Source: Hetaerina americana (Eukaryota; Arthropoda; Insecta; Odonata; Calopterygidae). Taken from it: a stretch of DNA of 64,000 nucleotides. Every line of letters begins with the position of its first letter. The stretch's first letter is position 1. The stretch spans positions 82,553,309-82,617,308 of the forward strand of contig JAKTNV010000005.1 in assembly GCA_022747635.1 (NCBI GenBank), in the 5' to 3' direction. Below the pieces are notes generated by a model. The model did no database searches, was not told the origin of the DNA, and was given only the letters and a program-made list of their open reading frames with translations. Both the position numbers and the translations under genes were made by a program. Shown piece by piece: positions 37,890-51,104 of the stretch.

Positions 37890-38290
37890 CAAAGCCGTAG
37901 CCAGACGATAGAGCTAGATTTGTTAAACGTTGTTATGATAAAATTAGCAGCGTATTCAAAATATTCGAGGAGCTAAGCTGGGAATCAGTCACGGACCGAA
38001 GGTTAAATTACAGATTAAATCTCTTGCATAAACTAGAAGAACGTCACTTTAGCAATGATGTTGGAAATATATCCATAGTATATCCATCGTACATGTACAG
38101 TAGACGATATCATGTTAATAAATTTAAAAAAAGGTTAGAAGAGATGAACTTAAGATGATATGTTTTCCACGATATATAAGGGATCAGAATAGCACTGTCC
38201 GATCGCGGTGAGGTAATAACAATCGAGTCAAAATTAGTTTGGTGTGTATTCACCCCCTGCCACACACGCCCTAGCGGTGGCTTGCACTAA
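37890..38290 (+). pseudogene. LINE 3' end: RT C-terminus plus conserved tail
   Basis: From about 37906 an open frame without its own ATG reads RARFVKRCYDKISSVFKIFE, then LSWESVTDRRLNYRLNLLHK, LEERHFSNDVGN and RYHVNKFKKRLEEMNLR before TGA near 38158. This resembles the region after the polymerase domain of Jockey/CR1-type LINEs, where a LGW..L..RR...L...K segment is typical. About 80 bp further on is the tail CACCCCCTGCCACACACGCC followed by GGTGGCTTGC, also seen at 51.4 and 63.5 kb. The fragment is 5'-truncated, as most LINE copies are. Confidence 0.72.
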
Positions 38291-38578
38291 AAAATACAAT
38301 ACAGCACTGAAGTATACTCGTAAATAAACGGAATAACTGGTGCGTATTTCGTTGAGGAATAATGCCAAATATATTAACCCAGTACCGAAAGAGAATTTTT
38401 TTCCATTTTATTCCTTTGTGGCACACATTGATAAAACCATACGTAAAACCTTAGTAAACTCAATAAATGAAAATTATTGACATATGACAGTTGATTCATA
38501 TCTTTATTATTAATGAGTACATTAAAATTCTTTAAATATTATAAATCATTAATATATACCTAATATTTGATTTAAAAT
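38291..38578. other. AT-rich spacer
   Basis: Nothing recognised between the LINE tail and the mariner derivative. Confidence 0.5.
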
Positions 38579-38580
38579 TA

Positions 38581-39333
38581 CGAGGGTCATCCGGAAAGTA
38601 GTACCCGTTCGTGCCGCATGAAGTGCTGACGACGCGAGTAGCCGCTGGACGAGGTCAGATAGCTTCAGTGGCTTGTCTGCCTTCTCTGAGCCAAGTTGCG
38701 TGACGCTAGCATTGCCTGTGTTGTTTCTGTGATTGTTTACAATGTTTAAAAAAATTGAGAACGCCGCCAGTTGTGAAGTGAGGGCAGTGATTAAATTCCT
38801 CAATGCAAGAAACGTTCGCCCATGTGATATTCATCGCCAATTAAAGGAGGTGTATGGAGACAATGTAATGGACGAGTCGTCTGTTCGGCGGTGGTGTCGC
38901 AACTTCAACATGGGGAGGGGGAACACACACGACGATGAGCGTTCGGAGAGACCGTCTGTCATTACAGACCAACTGGTGAGCTCAGTTGACGAATTCGTGA
39001 GGAACGATCGGCGCGTCACAATTGATGACATCTGTGAGCATTTTCCCAATGTTTCTCGAACAATTGTTCATGAAATTGTTAAACACCATCTGCATTATGC
39101 AAAAATTTGTGCAAGATGGGTCCCTCGCGTATCTCAATGAGCTGGCGGCGAAGGACTATGCAGCAGGAATACAGAAACTTGTCACACGTTATGACAAATG
39201 CCTTAATTTGCTTGGAGATTATGTTGAGAAGTAGTTTAAAGTATCCTCTTTCAAATAAAATTTTTTATGTTTGTTAATATTTACTTTTGTGTCTTTATTT
39301 CACGAACGGGTACTACTTTCCGGATGACCCTCG
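38581..39333 (+). mobile_element. 753-bp internally deleted mariner derivative, copy 2
   Basis: Same element as at 18250: perfect 33-bp terminal inverted repeats (38581-38613 and 39301-39333), the same internal deletion and the same length. TA duplications flank it cleanly at 38579-38580 and 39334-39335, so this copy fixes the element's true ends. The only difference I find is A at 38652 against T at 18321. Confidence 0.96.
38742..39140 (+). CDS. Truncated mariner transposase, DNA-binding half only
   Basis: Encodes the same 132 residues as the frame at 18411: two HTH segments joined by ERSERPSVI, ending at CARWVPR plus three junction residues. The catalytic domain is absent. The original C-terminal tail (TRYDKCLNLLGDYVEK) remains out of frame up to the stop near 39234. 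No promoter is identifiable beyond the element's own 5' leader. Whether the protein is made, and whether it represses or merely persists because copies are young, cannot be told from sequence. Confidence 0.85.
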   Translation: MFKKIENAASCEVRAVIKFLNARNVRPCDIHRQLKEVYGDNVMDESSVRRWCRNFNMGRGNTHDDERSERPSVITDQLVSSVDEFVRNDRRVTIDDICEHFPNVSRTIVHEIVKHHLHYAKICARWVPRVSQ

Positions 39334-42300
39334 TATATTAAGATTCAGTGCATGACCAAAACAAAGAGCACGAAGAATACTTCGGGGCTTATCAACGACT
39401 TTTCTGCTGTTTCTTTTCTCCCATAATGGCATGACGCCTGTTTACTCAAAATCTCTACCTTATTAATTCATCAAACTCCTCCAAAAACTTCATAATCTGC
39501 CAGCATCCCCTCATTCATCCCCCTGAACAACTGAATCAGCGCAACTGTTAGGTTTCTCAAATTACTCTTTGAAATTTAGTTTTCATCATCTAAGACCTTG
39601 ATATCCGGATTTATTATCGGATGGTGGATGAGGAAACTTAAACAAATTCCTCATGGCCTCAGTCCTTGGCTTCAAAAGGAATATCTGTCATTATTTTTTT
39701 GAAAGTAAATGTAGTAACCTTAATGTGAAATAATAAGTCATCAATTTTTATGCAAATTGTAGTGTTTTGATTTTTTTTGGATTTAAATGTCACCTGATTC
39801 GGATTTGATGGGAAGAACTCAATTCTCCTGTGATTGAGTGAATTTATTTCGCTTAGCATATCAATGTTACAGCGATCGGTCGGGCGAGAAATGATCAGAA
39901 TTCATTAAAGTAATTTGTTTTCGTCAAAAAGGGAAAGCCTCGAGAGAATTAACACAATCATGCGTGACTTCTATGTAATGCAATTCCAATGGTATTTGGG
40001 AACAAAGCGTTCTGTTTTGCGTCTCTCTGTTGAGGTAAAAAGCGTTAGTATAAGTATTTACAATAATGGTATTACATAGAGCTTAGATTTATAATGTTCT
40101 TTCATGACGATGGTATTTTTCAGCCATGCGAAAATTAGACACTCTGCCTACAACAGGCGATGGTATTAGGTAACACTTGGAAAAAAAGTTTCAAAACGTT
40201 ACTGATTCTGGTGATTTCTTTTTCAATTAATGTTCCCAAAATTAGAAGGCCCTGTATACAGTTTTCCATTTTGTATCGTGTCAGCAGTAGTTTTTAAGTA
40301 GATTTTATAAACGAGAAAATGCGATTGCGTTTGAATGGTTATCATGACCACCTCCATATGTGTAACAATGACACAATGTCAATTCTCCTTGACCTGGATT
40401 GATGCTCCAATTCTGGTCAAGGATAATGGTTTTTACACTTTTAAATTGTTGTTATATATGTACATTAACGGATGATTCTTTTTAATGTTAACGCGTTGTC
40501 CCACGGATTCTATGAATCCATTCGTGTTATTTCATTTTCGAACTATCGGAGGTGGTGGTGGTGAAGTATGCGTGATGTCATGAAACTACTTTTTCCCAAA
40601 ACACCGGTCCGTTTCATTCACCCTCTCGTCCTGGTGGCCCGAGCCTCGATTAACTGACACGACAGGAAGGTTTTGTAAACCGAAAATGCTAATTTCTCCT
40701 TCCTCCGCACCATCTCCTTGGTTTTTTTCTCTCTGGACGCGATCATCACGACACCATAATCAACCCGCATCAAGCAGTTCAGTTTGAATTTTAAATAAAA
40801 ACAGCGTCTGCGAAGTCGTAAAAAAATGTGGAATCAGCGTCGGATCCTGGGCACCTGAGTTAGTTTTGTACTTTTGTGCTTCAGGTGTGAGGGGGAAAAT
40901 ATTTTGGGAAAATATTTCAAGACATCGCATACAGTCGTTACATTTGGTAAAAGAATATACATATACTTAGGATATCATCATAATTGTAATTACGTGTCGT
41001 CGCACTGAAATATTAAATGTTTAGGAATCACTTTCTTTTTTGTTTACGTCTCGTGGGAATATATCTTTTAAACAGTCCTAAGCTTTGTGCTGAATTTAGT
41101 TTTTGGCATAAGTCGTATTTCTCTATTTTTGGGTTGTTTCTGAGGCCAAATATTTATCCTGAGTTGCTAATATTTGAAGACATCGAATAGGCCACCAACA
41201 CCGTACGAAGTGTAAACACAACACGTAAATGGCACGGCATGCTGGTACCTGTATAGAAAAAGTCTATGAAACATAAATAATATACACTGATAATTTAAAA
41301 AATTAGATAATATTAATTATTTAAATTGCGTGAATGTAATCTTTTGCTATTTTGATTTTTTTCGAATCTCTAATTAATTGATATTTAGAAAGGATATCAC
41401 TTATTAAGATATTTATTTGATTGTATTTATTGTGCTGCAAGTAATCTACGAATCTACTTGTGCAGTAAATATATCGACGTGGTTATGGTGTTAAGTGTTT
41501 TTGGACTGATTTTTCTTATTACTGATTGAAGTGTATTTGATACTTCTCAGTTATACAATATTAACATGACTACAACCTCTTAACTTAATTTAATATATCT
41601 TTAGTTATTGTTAGTTCATCAAAGGACTTTATCGAAGTCATTCCTTGATATCATATAATTAATGTTGAAACGTGTGATATCCCTTCTCTTTCTTTCTGTA
41701 AGGGAACACTACACAACACGGGAGTTCTTTCACCTTGTTTTATTTTTATGGTATTTCGAAATTGACGGCGGTTGAACCCGCACCAATCACAATCTCTCTC
41801 TTTCTCCGTCGGAATCTCCCGGGAGGACCTCCGTCCCCAGGGAAGGGCGAGGCAAGACGAACGTCTAGATGCGCCATCACTCCGTCGGCTCCCCACGACA
41901 AAATCTTCCAATTTCCGCATTCGAAAGCGCTGAGGCGACAGTCGTGAACCTTGCCCCAAAGTCACTCCTTTTCCCGCGATTCCCGAGAATCACGCGGAAT
42001 AAGAAGGAAATACTTCCCATGCGAGTGAGCGATGGAGTTGAGCGCGTGGATGAGGTTACTCAGAGTTGACTGCGAAAAGTGCCAAAAGTGGAGGAGTAGC
42101 CATTCCAGCCTGCGACTCGGTATATCATGGCCTCCTGTTAAAAGCGCTCGGTTTATAAGAAGGGACATCCAGCAGGAGACCTCGATTTCACCTCTTCCAA
42201 CATATAAATCCCTATACCGAGGTAAACTTGCTTTCAGCACTTTCCTATTTATCGGTCTATCGAATATTCTATTTCCTTTTTTGCTCTGTCTTAATCCCAG

Positions 42301-44940
42301 AAATAACCAAGGAAACGTTTCTCATAAGAACTGTAAAACGCAATACTCCTTCATGAAGAGTTTGCTACTTTTATTTCTGCGACATCAGCCGAACCTGACG
42401 ACAAAATTATAAGATTGAGATCAGTCTGCAAAAGAGGCGATAGATTAAGCGGAAGGAAAACCTAGCAAATATCTAGGAAGCGAGATGATGAGGGAAGGAT
42501 TGATAGGAGTGGAAAGGAATGGAGTCAAAGGACGAGAGGAATAAGAGGTTTACTTCCTCTCGCCCATAGGCATAATTATTGACGTTTGACTGACGAGCTA
42601 AGAGACTGCACGGATGGGCGCGAGAGAACTTTGGCTCAAGAATGAATCCATCAAGTGCACTGAAACAGAATACATCGTTCTTCCGACGTGATTCAACCTT
42701 CGGGTCGATATTTACAAGCATTAAAGCAAATCGATTCTTTGGATTTGAATATTACATGCTATGAAAATGCATAGCACTGTCACGTGTTTAGATGCTCTCA
42801 ATTTTTATAGCTATTGGTGACAGAACTATGAATGCAAACAAATTCTTATAGTACTCTACAGGGTATAATAAAAAAATCGTAATCAGGAGAACACCTAGAC
42901 ATTGGCTTACACTAGTCAGGTTCATTCCACCTCATGGCAGACATTTATGAAAATGAGCATATTTTCTTTCGATAACTGATAATTTTGTTTTATTTTAGAT
43001 GAAAAATGAGCTTGTTTATCAATTACAATTCACGTCCCCAGTTAGGTTGCAGTGAAACCTGCCTTCCGCCACCCGTTTTGCGCCTCTTCGGTTGAATACG
43101 AAGCTGGTTGAGAGGTTTAACTATGGCTTGAAATTGCCACTTCTACATCTGTATTAAAGTTCCAAAAGGAATTTTAAATACTATGATTATGATATGGGCT
43201 GGCAATGATCTGTTAAGTCCATGGAATGCAAAAAAATCCAGAAAAAATCAGTGTAACTAAAAATAATGGTACTTTTTGATGATTATTTGTAATCGTTAAT
43301 ATTTCTACGCAATGCTACTTCTGTCCGTCGTGATTTGTGTACGGATTAGTAGATGTCTTCATATTTTGGATATATCTCATGGATGTGAATAATAGTTTAT
43401 ACGAAGAAGCGAGATAGCGCTAGCGAACTGTGATGAGTTTAATTTTCTCAAGTATCATCAAACCATTTGGTTGGTTAGAAAAGTTGAGAAGATGGCCAAA
43501 ACTTAGAAGCAGAGGACTAAAAATGACGCATAAATGTGCATTATGCGTAATTGATTTTCCTCAAAAACGTATTATTAATTAGGTTCTGAGATTTAATGGC
43601 AATAAAATTGGGATATTACATTTAAAAAGTTAAATTCGAATCTAATTCCATTTAGTTTTTTTTTTCAAATTTGTACTGCAAAGACATGCCTAATAATTTA
43701 CAATCTGGGTGTTTTGTTAATAATTTTAATATGCATGGTATTATATGAAAGTGTTCCTTGGGCATTAAGTGTAGGCTTTTTAAATTCACTTATATTATCC
43801 AGGTGAAATATGATTGGAAACGTAAGAAAACTCAGCTCTTAGCGTACATAAGTTGGTGTGGAATCTTCAATTATATTTTTGTTGCGCTTAAATGTGAAAA
43901 AATTACTCTGAGTACCACCTGGTGCACTCCTATTTTCTTCTGGGTGATTACTTTTTTTATTAGCTAGTTCACTCCAACGTATTTTTTTCCTCACGAGCAT
44001 GTTTTCAAATAAAATTCCTGGTTTCATGAAAAAATTTTTTTCCACGGAGAATTAAGGCAGGTGGCCGTTCGTGGCAGGTAGTTCGTTTTTATGAAATTAT
44101 AATTTTTAGTATTAAAAAATTATTCCTTTGCAATTCGTTCTGTAGACTCATAGAACTTTCTAAAGCACTAGTAGGATTTATTTTTTACGATGTGTTTTTC
44201 AACTTTTTTGACTTCTGTTGTTATTACGGTGACCACTGGACAGAGGAATCATTGTAAGTAATACCAACAGCGTCGAAAAACACCGTAGAACTCACCAACG
44301 ATTAAACTTTGGAAGGAAAAATCATGAGTACTTGTGATATTCCCTACACCCTCAGCAGAATATAAAGTTAAAAAGACTGCCATAAATATTTCAATTGGAT
44401 TTTTCATGGGGATCACTACAAATTGAACGAGGAGTGTGAAAATAAGAAGGAAAATAATAATGGGAATAGAAAAGTGTTCAATAGATTCTGTTATCGATTG
44501 GCTAAGCTATTATTTTATATACGATATACGATTGTATTGTGTATCAGTTTGTTTTACATTAATTCTGACATGATATCAGGTTTTTTCCCTCAATTATCAA
44601 ATGACTGACGATTTCAATGACTGCTTCTGTTGGTTTTCTCCAGCCCACCCTCGGCATTTGATCTCTCAGTAATGTTTGCCAATTATGTTCTTCTCTAGGT
44701 CTCTTTTATTGCAGGGATATCACATTGTCGTCATTCAAGCTTCGGGAGTCATTTATGAATAACGGACTATAATCGTAATTACACTCATGTACATATTCCA
44801 ACCCGATAGCAGGTTAATTCAACCAAAAATAAGAGGTCACTAGGGCGGTGGACACCACTAGTATGGTACTCAAACCAAAAATAAATTTCAAATTCTTTGG
44901 CAGTGCTGACTTCGTGATTTTGCAGATCCCTGAGGAATAG
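39334..44940. other. Unassigned DNA, 5.6 kb
   Basis: Mostly AT-rich, no gene recognised. A GC-richer patch at 41.75-42.25 kb carries overlapping frames on both strands without a domain. Confidence 0.45.
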
Positions 44941-45009
44941 TTTGCTGATACATCAACAGGAAAATTGCGTGCAAATAACATTTAATATGAAGCATCACTA
45001 TAATTCAAT

Positions 45010-45650
45010 AAGCTATCAAAGCCTGCGGTCCCGGAGCGTCAAATGCCTCCAAGCGACCCAGTCGGGCTTGCGATGTCGAGCCGAGTTCTTCTCAGCTGGA
45101 CGCGGCGGCCAAGAGAATAGGAATGGAGGCGGCGGGTGTGTGGGCACCGAGACCCCCACCCCCGCCCCTGATCCCTCAAGCGCTGAATCCGTGGCCCTGC
45201 CTGCATAGCGCAATGAAATACGTGACCGAAATCCTATCTCTATTTCCTCCCAAGGAACTCCCAACGCCCACTCCTTCCCGCTCGCAATCTCCCCCCTCCC
45301 CTTGCCGGACGGACACGCCCTCTCCCACACCATCCGCCGCCCATCCTCTCCGAACTCGCCCATTCTCATTAGTGACTCCCGTGATATGGTGCCCTCCCCC
45401 TGCGGTGCCCGCGGATCGCACCACCACCGATAGACTCCCCTAAATGCCGGCCCATCCTTCTTCCCTCCTCGCTTCCTCCCAGAGCGAACGGAAATGCTTG
45501 CGCAAGCATCTCGGTCTCTGGAATTCCTCTCGTCTTCCTACCCTGCCTCCCGGCGTCGTCTTTCATCTCCGAATAATGGACCGGCTCACTCCGACGAATG
45601 CTTCGGTTAGGTTTTGTTAGGTAGCGGGGGAGCAGCGCAGCCCGGGCAAT
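45010..45650. other. GC-rich, C-biased patch
   Basis: Strong C bias on the + strand with CpG sites. Frames of 80-117 residues occur on both strands, but they are Pro/Ser- or Gly/Arg-rich low complexity and match no family. Possibly a CpG island; not called as a gene. Confidence 0.4.
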
Positions 45651-46080
45651 AGAGGGTGGCCTACATTACCAACCAGCTGCGCGTATGTTTTCGGTTGGTT
45701 CCTTGCATGACCACACTTATGGTTTCAGGAATTCGTGAGGCCTCAGTGACCGGGACGCGTTTCCCGTTTTCCCTCCGCCGGCCACAAATATCTTCCAAAT
45801 ATACGCGTCACGTCTGGTGTGTAGCGAAGCACCCGCAACTCTATGATATGTCTGGAAAACTAGCATTACTCTGGTCTGCGGATGTCCTTGGTCTTCTATT
45901 TCAATGAAGAACGAGGTTTGAGATACCTGTCCAAATGACAGTATCTAACCGTCATTTTGATGGGAGCAAGAGAAATGTGCATGTGGAAGCAAAGCTGGTG
46001 GGTCTCGATTAGTATTTACGCATCCGTTGATTCATTTTATTTTCATAGCTCCCAAAATTTTAGGATATATATATTATATG
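45651..46080. other. Unassigned DNA
   Basis: No gene recognised. Confidence 0.45.
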
Positions 46081-47372
46081 GGGACGGCACAATAGAACAC
46101 AAATAAAATAGTAACACTTAAAAGGCCGTAATCCGCTATATAGACGACATTTTTATTCTCTGGACACATGGGTCTGAGTCTCTCAATAATTTCTTATCCG
46201 CCTTAAATTCATATTTCACTGTTAAATTCACCTCTTCCATTTCAGACTCCACCATCACCTTTCTTGACACAGACATCTCACTTCAAAATAATAAAATTAA
46301 CCACTTCAGTACACATCAAAGCCACTAACCATCAGCAAACCTACTCCACACAAGCTGTCATCCTCAACACACCATACGCTCGATTCTTAACTCTCTCTCT
46401 ATCCGCGGACACCGAATTTGCAACACCATACCACTCTTAACAAATACCTTGACAATCTACATCTTGCACTCCTCAAACGTGGTTACCCAGAAAAGTTCCT
46501 ACAGAATAAAATCCACCGCTCCACCCGACCACACACACCAAGTAAAAAGAAGCCCACATCTGGCGCAGCACTCAACTTTGCACCACCTATTTTACCGGAA
46601 TACACAGACTGAAAACCTTCCTTAAAGAGCTGTTTCCAATTTTACATGGCAATGACGCGACCTCATCCTTAATACCCCAATGCCCATCTATCGCTTACAG
46701 ACAACCCGCCAATCTCAAAAAACCTCTGAGATCCACCAACCCTTTGGCGCCCCCTCGCGACAAATTTCCTAATATTTCCCCCACTTGCAACTGCCCTCGA
46801 TGTAAAACTTATCTACTTATTAGATCTACTCCCCTCTCCCAACATCCCCTCATTGCCCCCTCACCTCGTTCCCAAGCTAATTGCCTCTCAAAAACATTAT
46901 TTATCATTTGTCATGCAAACATTGCACTTCCTTTTACATAGGCGAATGCAATACCCCCTTATCCATTCGAATGAACAATCACCGGTACTCCTGCAATTCT
47001 GCCTCACTCTCTTCTCTTCCTATCCCTTCACACGCCAATTCCCACAACCTTTCATTCGACCAGTGTTTTGCTCTAAGCATCCTAGAATCCCTACCCGATT
47101 CAGCCACCAATATAGAGGTGAGAACTCGAGAATCCGCGTATATATTAGCATTCCGATCTTTCAAAATTCCCCCCCTAACCGCCATCTTTAATTTCCCTCC
47201 CAGCATTTCCTGCACCTCAACTCCCCTCCCCGCGCAGACCCCTTACCGCTCTCCAGCATATTTTCAGTCTTACTTGAAGAAAGCTTCGGAGAAGGCCGAA
47301 AGCTTAAACAATTTACCGAGTGAGTGTCCTTTTAAGTGTGACTATTTTATTTTTGTTCTATTGTGCCGTCCC
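46081..47372 (+). mobile_element. Old Penelope-like element with inverted 5' terminal copy (PLE B)
   Basis: A 5'-truncated PLE. Its 3' end (47328-47372) is repeated in inverted orientation at the truncated 5' end (46081-46125): 45-bp arms starting GGGACGGCACAATAGAAC, 2 mismatches. Between them lie the end of a reverse transcriptase from the YIDD motif onward, the linker, and a GIY-YIG endonuclease, all frame-broken. An imperfect hairpin at 47273-47309 (TTGAAGA, a 6-bp AAGCTT stem, then AAAC) resembles the terminal motif of the other PLE. I find no clear target duplication. A (TA)n microsatellite follows about 40 bp beyond the right arm. Confidence 0.85.
46126..47330 (+). pseudogene. PLE reverse transcriptase-GIY-YIG pseudogene (PLE B)
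   Basis: It opens within the RT palm at RYIDDIFILWTHGSESLNNF (YIDD codons 46137-46148). FLDTDISLQNNKINHFST follows, with the first stop near 46325. Other frames continue the product: SLSIRGHRICNT-like thumb debris (about 46.40 kb), a linker with PSIAYRQPANLKKPL and CNCPRCKT (about 46.68-46.81 kb), and the endonuclease core NIIYHLSCKHCTSFYIGECN (about 46.89-46.95 kb). The last is the GIY-YIG motif with the Cys residues typical of PLEs. RT joined to a C-terminal GIY-YIG domain defines Penelope-like elements. At least three frame changes make it non-functional. Confidence 0.85.
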
Positions 47373-47408
47373 AATAATGTACTGCTCGTGTGAGTGTTGC
47401 TGTATAAT

Positions 47409-47409
<1 letters not shown>

Positions 47410-47443
<34 letters not shown>

Positions 47444-47478
47444 ATGTATATATATATTCATTTATATTTATAATTATA

Positions 47479-47566
<88 letters not shown>
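47410..47566. repeat. (TA)n / (TG)n compound microsatellite
   Basis: AT runs at 47410-47440 and about 47493-47565 with a TG run at 47479-47493. Frames through it encode only Tyr-Ile or Thr-His repeats. Confidence 0.95.
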
Positions 47567-47567
<1 letters not shown>

Positions 47568-50500
47568 GTAAATATAACCATACAATAAGAACTTGATTTT
47601 ACGTATCAGCGATGCATTTATTGAGTAATATATTTTTTTTAATTACTAATAAGAAACTTGTAATATGGCCATTTACCTTTTTGGGAGTTTTTACTCAGAA
47701 GAAGCGAATGCGATTAAAAGCGTCTAATTAGCGCCGAATTTAATTCTAATAATAGTCCTTATGGCCTTTGTTATAGCATCAAAACTTGCAAAATTGAACT
47801 AAGTAATTCCTAAATTTTTCTCGCATTCTCCTGGGTGTTAATTTTTTTCTCCGATTGCATATTTGACTTGAAAAATTTGAAAATTTGTTTCTTGCCTAAT
47901 TTTCCTCAAATTTTGGATAAAGTGAAAATTTGTTGAGCAATATTTCAGGGATTTTATCTGAACTAAAAAAAATACTGAATGAAATATGGAGAATGGTATG
48001 AGTGTTCAAATCAAAACTCATGCCCTCAAAACTTAACCGACAAATTCCATTTAATTCATATTGCACCAATGCTTTTGTTAACAGCTTTCTCAAATAGGTA
48101 TTTTTTATCAAAAATTTAACCACATGGAAAATATATCTCTTGAGAAAGGGGCTGATTCAAAAGAAGAAAAATGGTCTGGTTCATTGGTTAATACAGACGT
48201 AGTTCACGTCTCATGTCAGTGATTAATTTCATCATCATATTCTACCAAGCCCCCGCAATGTATAGGTATCAATAATATTTATTGACCGTCTTAACGGGTT
48301 CTTACTTGCTGCTAATGGCTTGCTCGACTCGACTCTTGTGAGTTAAAAGACGGTAGATTTGATCCGATTAAGCATTTTGTTCCTCGGTAAGGTTTTCCTC
48401 ATTAGCCATCCCGCGCACATTCTCGCACGTTCGTAACCTTGCATTTATTTTTCCCTTCCCACCCTCGCAGATTTATTTGGGGACGCCAACCGAATACGGA
48501 GAATGTTAGATTCCGCGCCAGTCTCTGCGGGACCCGTCTGAGATTCCGCGATGCGGAAATAAAACGAGGATCTCAAGTGGGACAACTCATATCTCTCGCT
48601 CGCTCCCTTTCAGACTCCCCAGGGAGGAAACTCAAAACTGGATGGCTTCTCGTCTTCCAGCGTGAGTACGCCACCAACCGCCTTCCCACTCTTGAAGTGG
48701 TCTCTTTTTTCATTTGGCGTCCACTGGAGAAACTATATTCCTCTGTCTCCAAACCGACGCCTTCCTCTCCCACCACACTATTCCTTGAAGTGTCCCCTCA
48801 GCCATTTCTTTTTCGTCCATTTCGAGACGGATCTGACCTTTGAGGAAGAGCTGTATTCCGTGAAGAATTCCGGATAAGCATCTTTTACTCCCTCTTGCGA
48901 GACACAAGAAGAAGAAATTTCGTCGTGAGATTAATTAATTACGTGGGCCATGGGTGGGAGAGGATTCCAATATACACATGAAGAGTGTCTCTCGTCATCA
49001 ATGTACTTACTACGGAATTGATTACTTAGTGCGCGTTTTTTTAAATTTGTCGCTCGTGCAAAAATCTGTAAAAATTGGGAAACATTCTTTCAGAACATTA
49101 TCTTATAAGTTAAAATCATGTTTTCTCTACCCGAGTCAGGTTAGAGTCAAATAAAATTTTATGCTTAATAACAATTATCCAATTATTAGATTAAAACTAT
49201 ATGTTGGCGGGAATAGCATTAATATTCATCCCGAAGTTTATAATTTACTGTTAAAGTTTCAGAGATACTTAAGCAATATCATAATTTAATAAAGAGAATC
49301 ACATGCATTATATTCTTATGTTCGGTACATAGAAGATTTTAAATTTGGTAAATCTAATCATTTCGATTTTATCTTTGAGTACTACAATCGTCTAGAAAAT
49401 ACGTCGAACATTGACAATTAACCTTTAATCCCTAAATTATTTGAACGACATCGCGGATAGTTCAATTATCAGCCTATATCAAATTTGAGCCATACCGTTG
49501 TCGATTAAACCATATTTATACCGTGTAAACCGGGTATTTTAATCGTGATATTTTTACAGTATCGCCGTGCAATAGGAAATATAGTGTGAATAATTTCTTA
49601 CGTTTAAACAATATTCCGGTACAGACCACGCGGAAGTTTTAGTATTGTAAAAGTTAGTTATTTTTCCAATAATATATTAATATTTCATTCGGTGTTCTTG
49701 TTGGTATCTTCAACCTTTCATTTGCTTACTTGGAAGTCTGTATTTCGTTTTGCAACTTAATTCACCGAAAAAATTTCAAACTAATGGTCAAAAAGAATAT
49801 AACCGAATTCCTTTGAACGGTCTTATAATATTCAAGGAATTGATTATGCCAATGAGGTATTGGCATTATCAATACGTTTATACGTACTGTTTTACGAAAC
49901 TATACGAAGGTGTTTAAAAATAGGCTCCAGGTACACTACTCTTCTTCTCTTTTTATAAAAATCAATTGAAATTATTTGAATGTTTGTATAGTGGGACAAT
50001 ATGTGGTATTAATTAGTGAGATAGATTAGATATAAATTTCCAGAAACGGTATGACGTCAATGGAAGGAATCTTATCCAGTTCTTCGTAGGAACTTCTTAT
50101 GTCATCCGTTTAAGTGTTCATGATATTGTTAGTTTTGTGCGTTTACTTTTTTCTATCTAGAAATACTCAACAAATAGGTTACAAATTTTAATTTTACGAG
50201 AGGTTATTAAAATAATGAAGTTAGCAAAAATGTTATTGCTGACGAAATGCAAATGAGTGCCAGCAGTCAAATTTGATCCATAGTGGTTCGCTCTCGGTAA
50301 ATATTTTAAAATTAAAGAATCCTTCCGTTTGAAGTGATTATACTATAGTGGAAATATAGAACTTTTAATTAGTCTGGAAGAATCGATATTTCTTTGGTGT
50401 ATAGGTTAGAAGTGGACATGCATGAAAAATGTTCACTATTTAAGATAGCGAGCATGTGGTGTAGAGAGATTCTTGGGTTGAGTATCCTCCATGAGTTCTG

Positions 50501-51104
50501 TATTTGACATTTTCTAAATACGGGGTGAGGCTTCAGCTCACTTTGAAATAGGACGAATAGGGTAGGATTTCATATATCCTTGGATTTGCTGATTCGTGCC
50601 CGAATTATGTATCAACCCTTGTTGACGTAACTAGAGATAGTTCACTACCCTTTTATGATGCCACAGTTAGACTCATTGGAAAGACGGTTTCGTCTCTGTA
50701 GAAGACCTTTGAGGTCCCAAGTTATATTAAACGGTTATATAAAATATAAGCGTTAAAAATGTGATACATTAATCAAATGCAGCTGAAAGAGTAGGCTGCA
50801 TATAATATAGAGCAATTTCTGCTTGTGGTCAAAAATCCAAATTAAATATAAGGACTCATGCACCATACTAAGACATGGGTTATAGTGGAACGTGCAGCCT
50901 TGTTTATACTCAAATACTACCTTTCGTTCAGTATGATGTCGCAGAATGAACGTCATTACTTAAAATTCATATTTAAAATTACAAATGACGTAATCAATCT
51001 ATGCAGTCAAACACTGAAAAATTATGCTTTGATAACTAAAATGGTATATTGTATTGGCACAATGATTCAATAAATAATGTCGTCACCGTTCAGGTTTTAA
51101 ATTT
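47567..51104. other. Unassigned DNA, 3.5 kb
   Basis: Mostly AT-rich. A GC-richer patch at 48.43-48.85 kb carries a 134-residue frame of unknown identity that overlaps frames on both strands; no domain is recognisable and I do not call it. Confidence 0.45.

Noticed and set aside
47358..47588. Frames encoding Tyr-Ile and Thr-His repeats
   Set aside because: Translation of a TA/TG microsatellite, not a protein.
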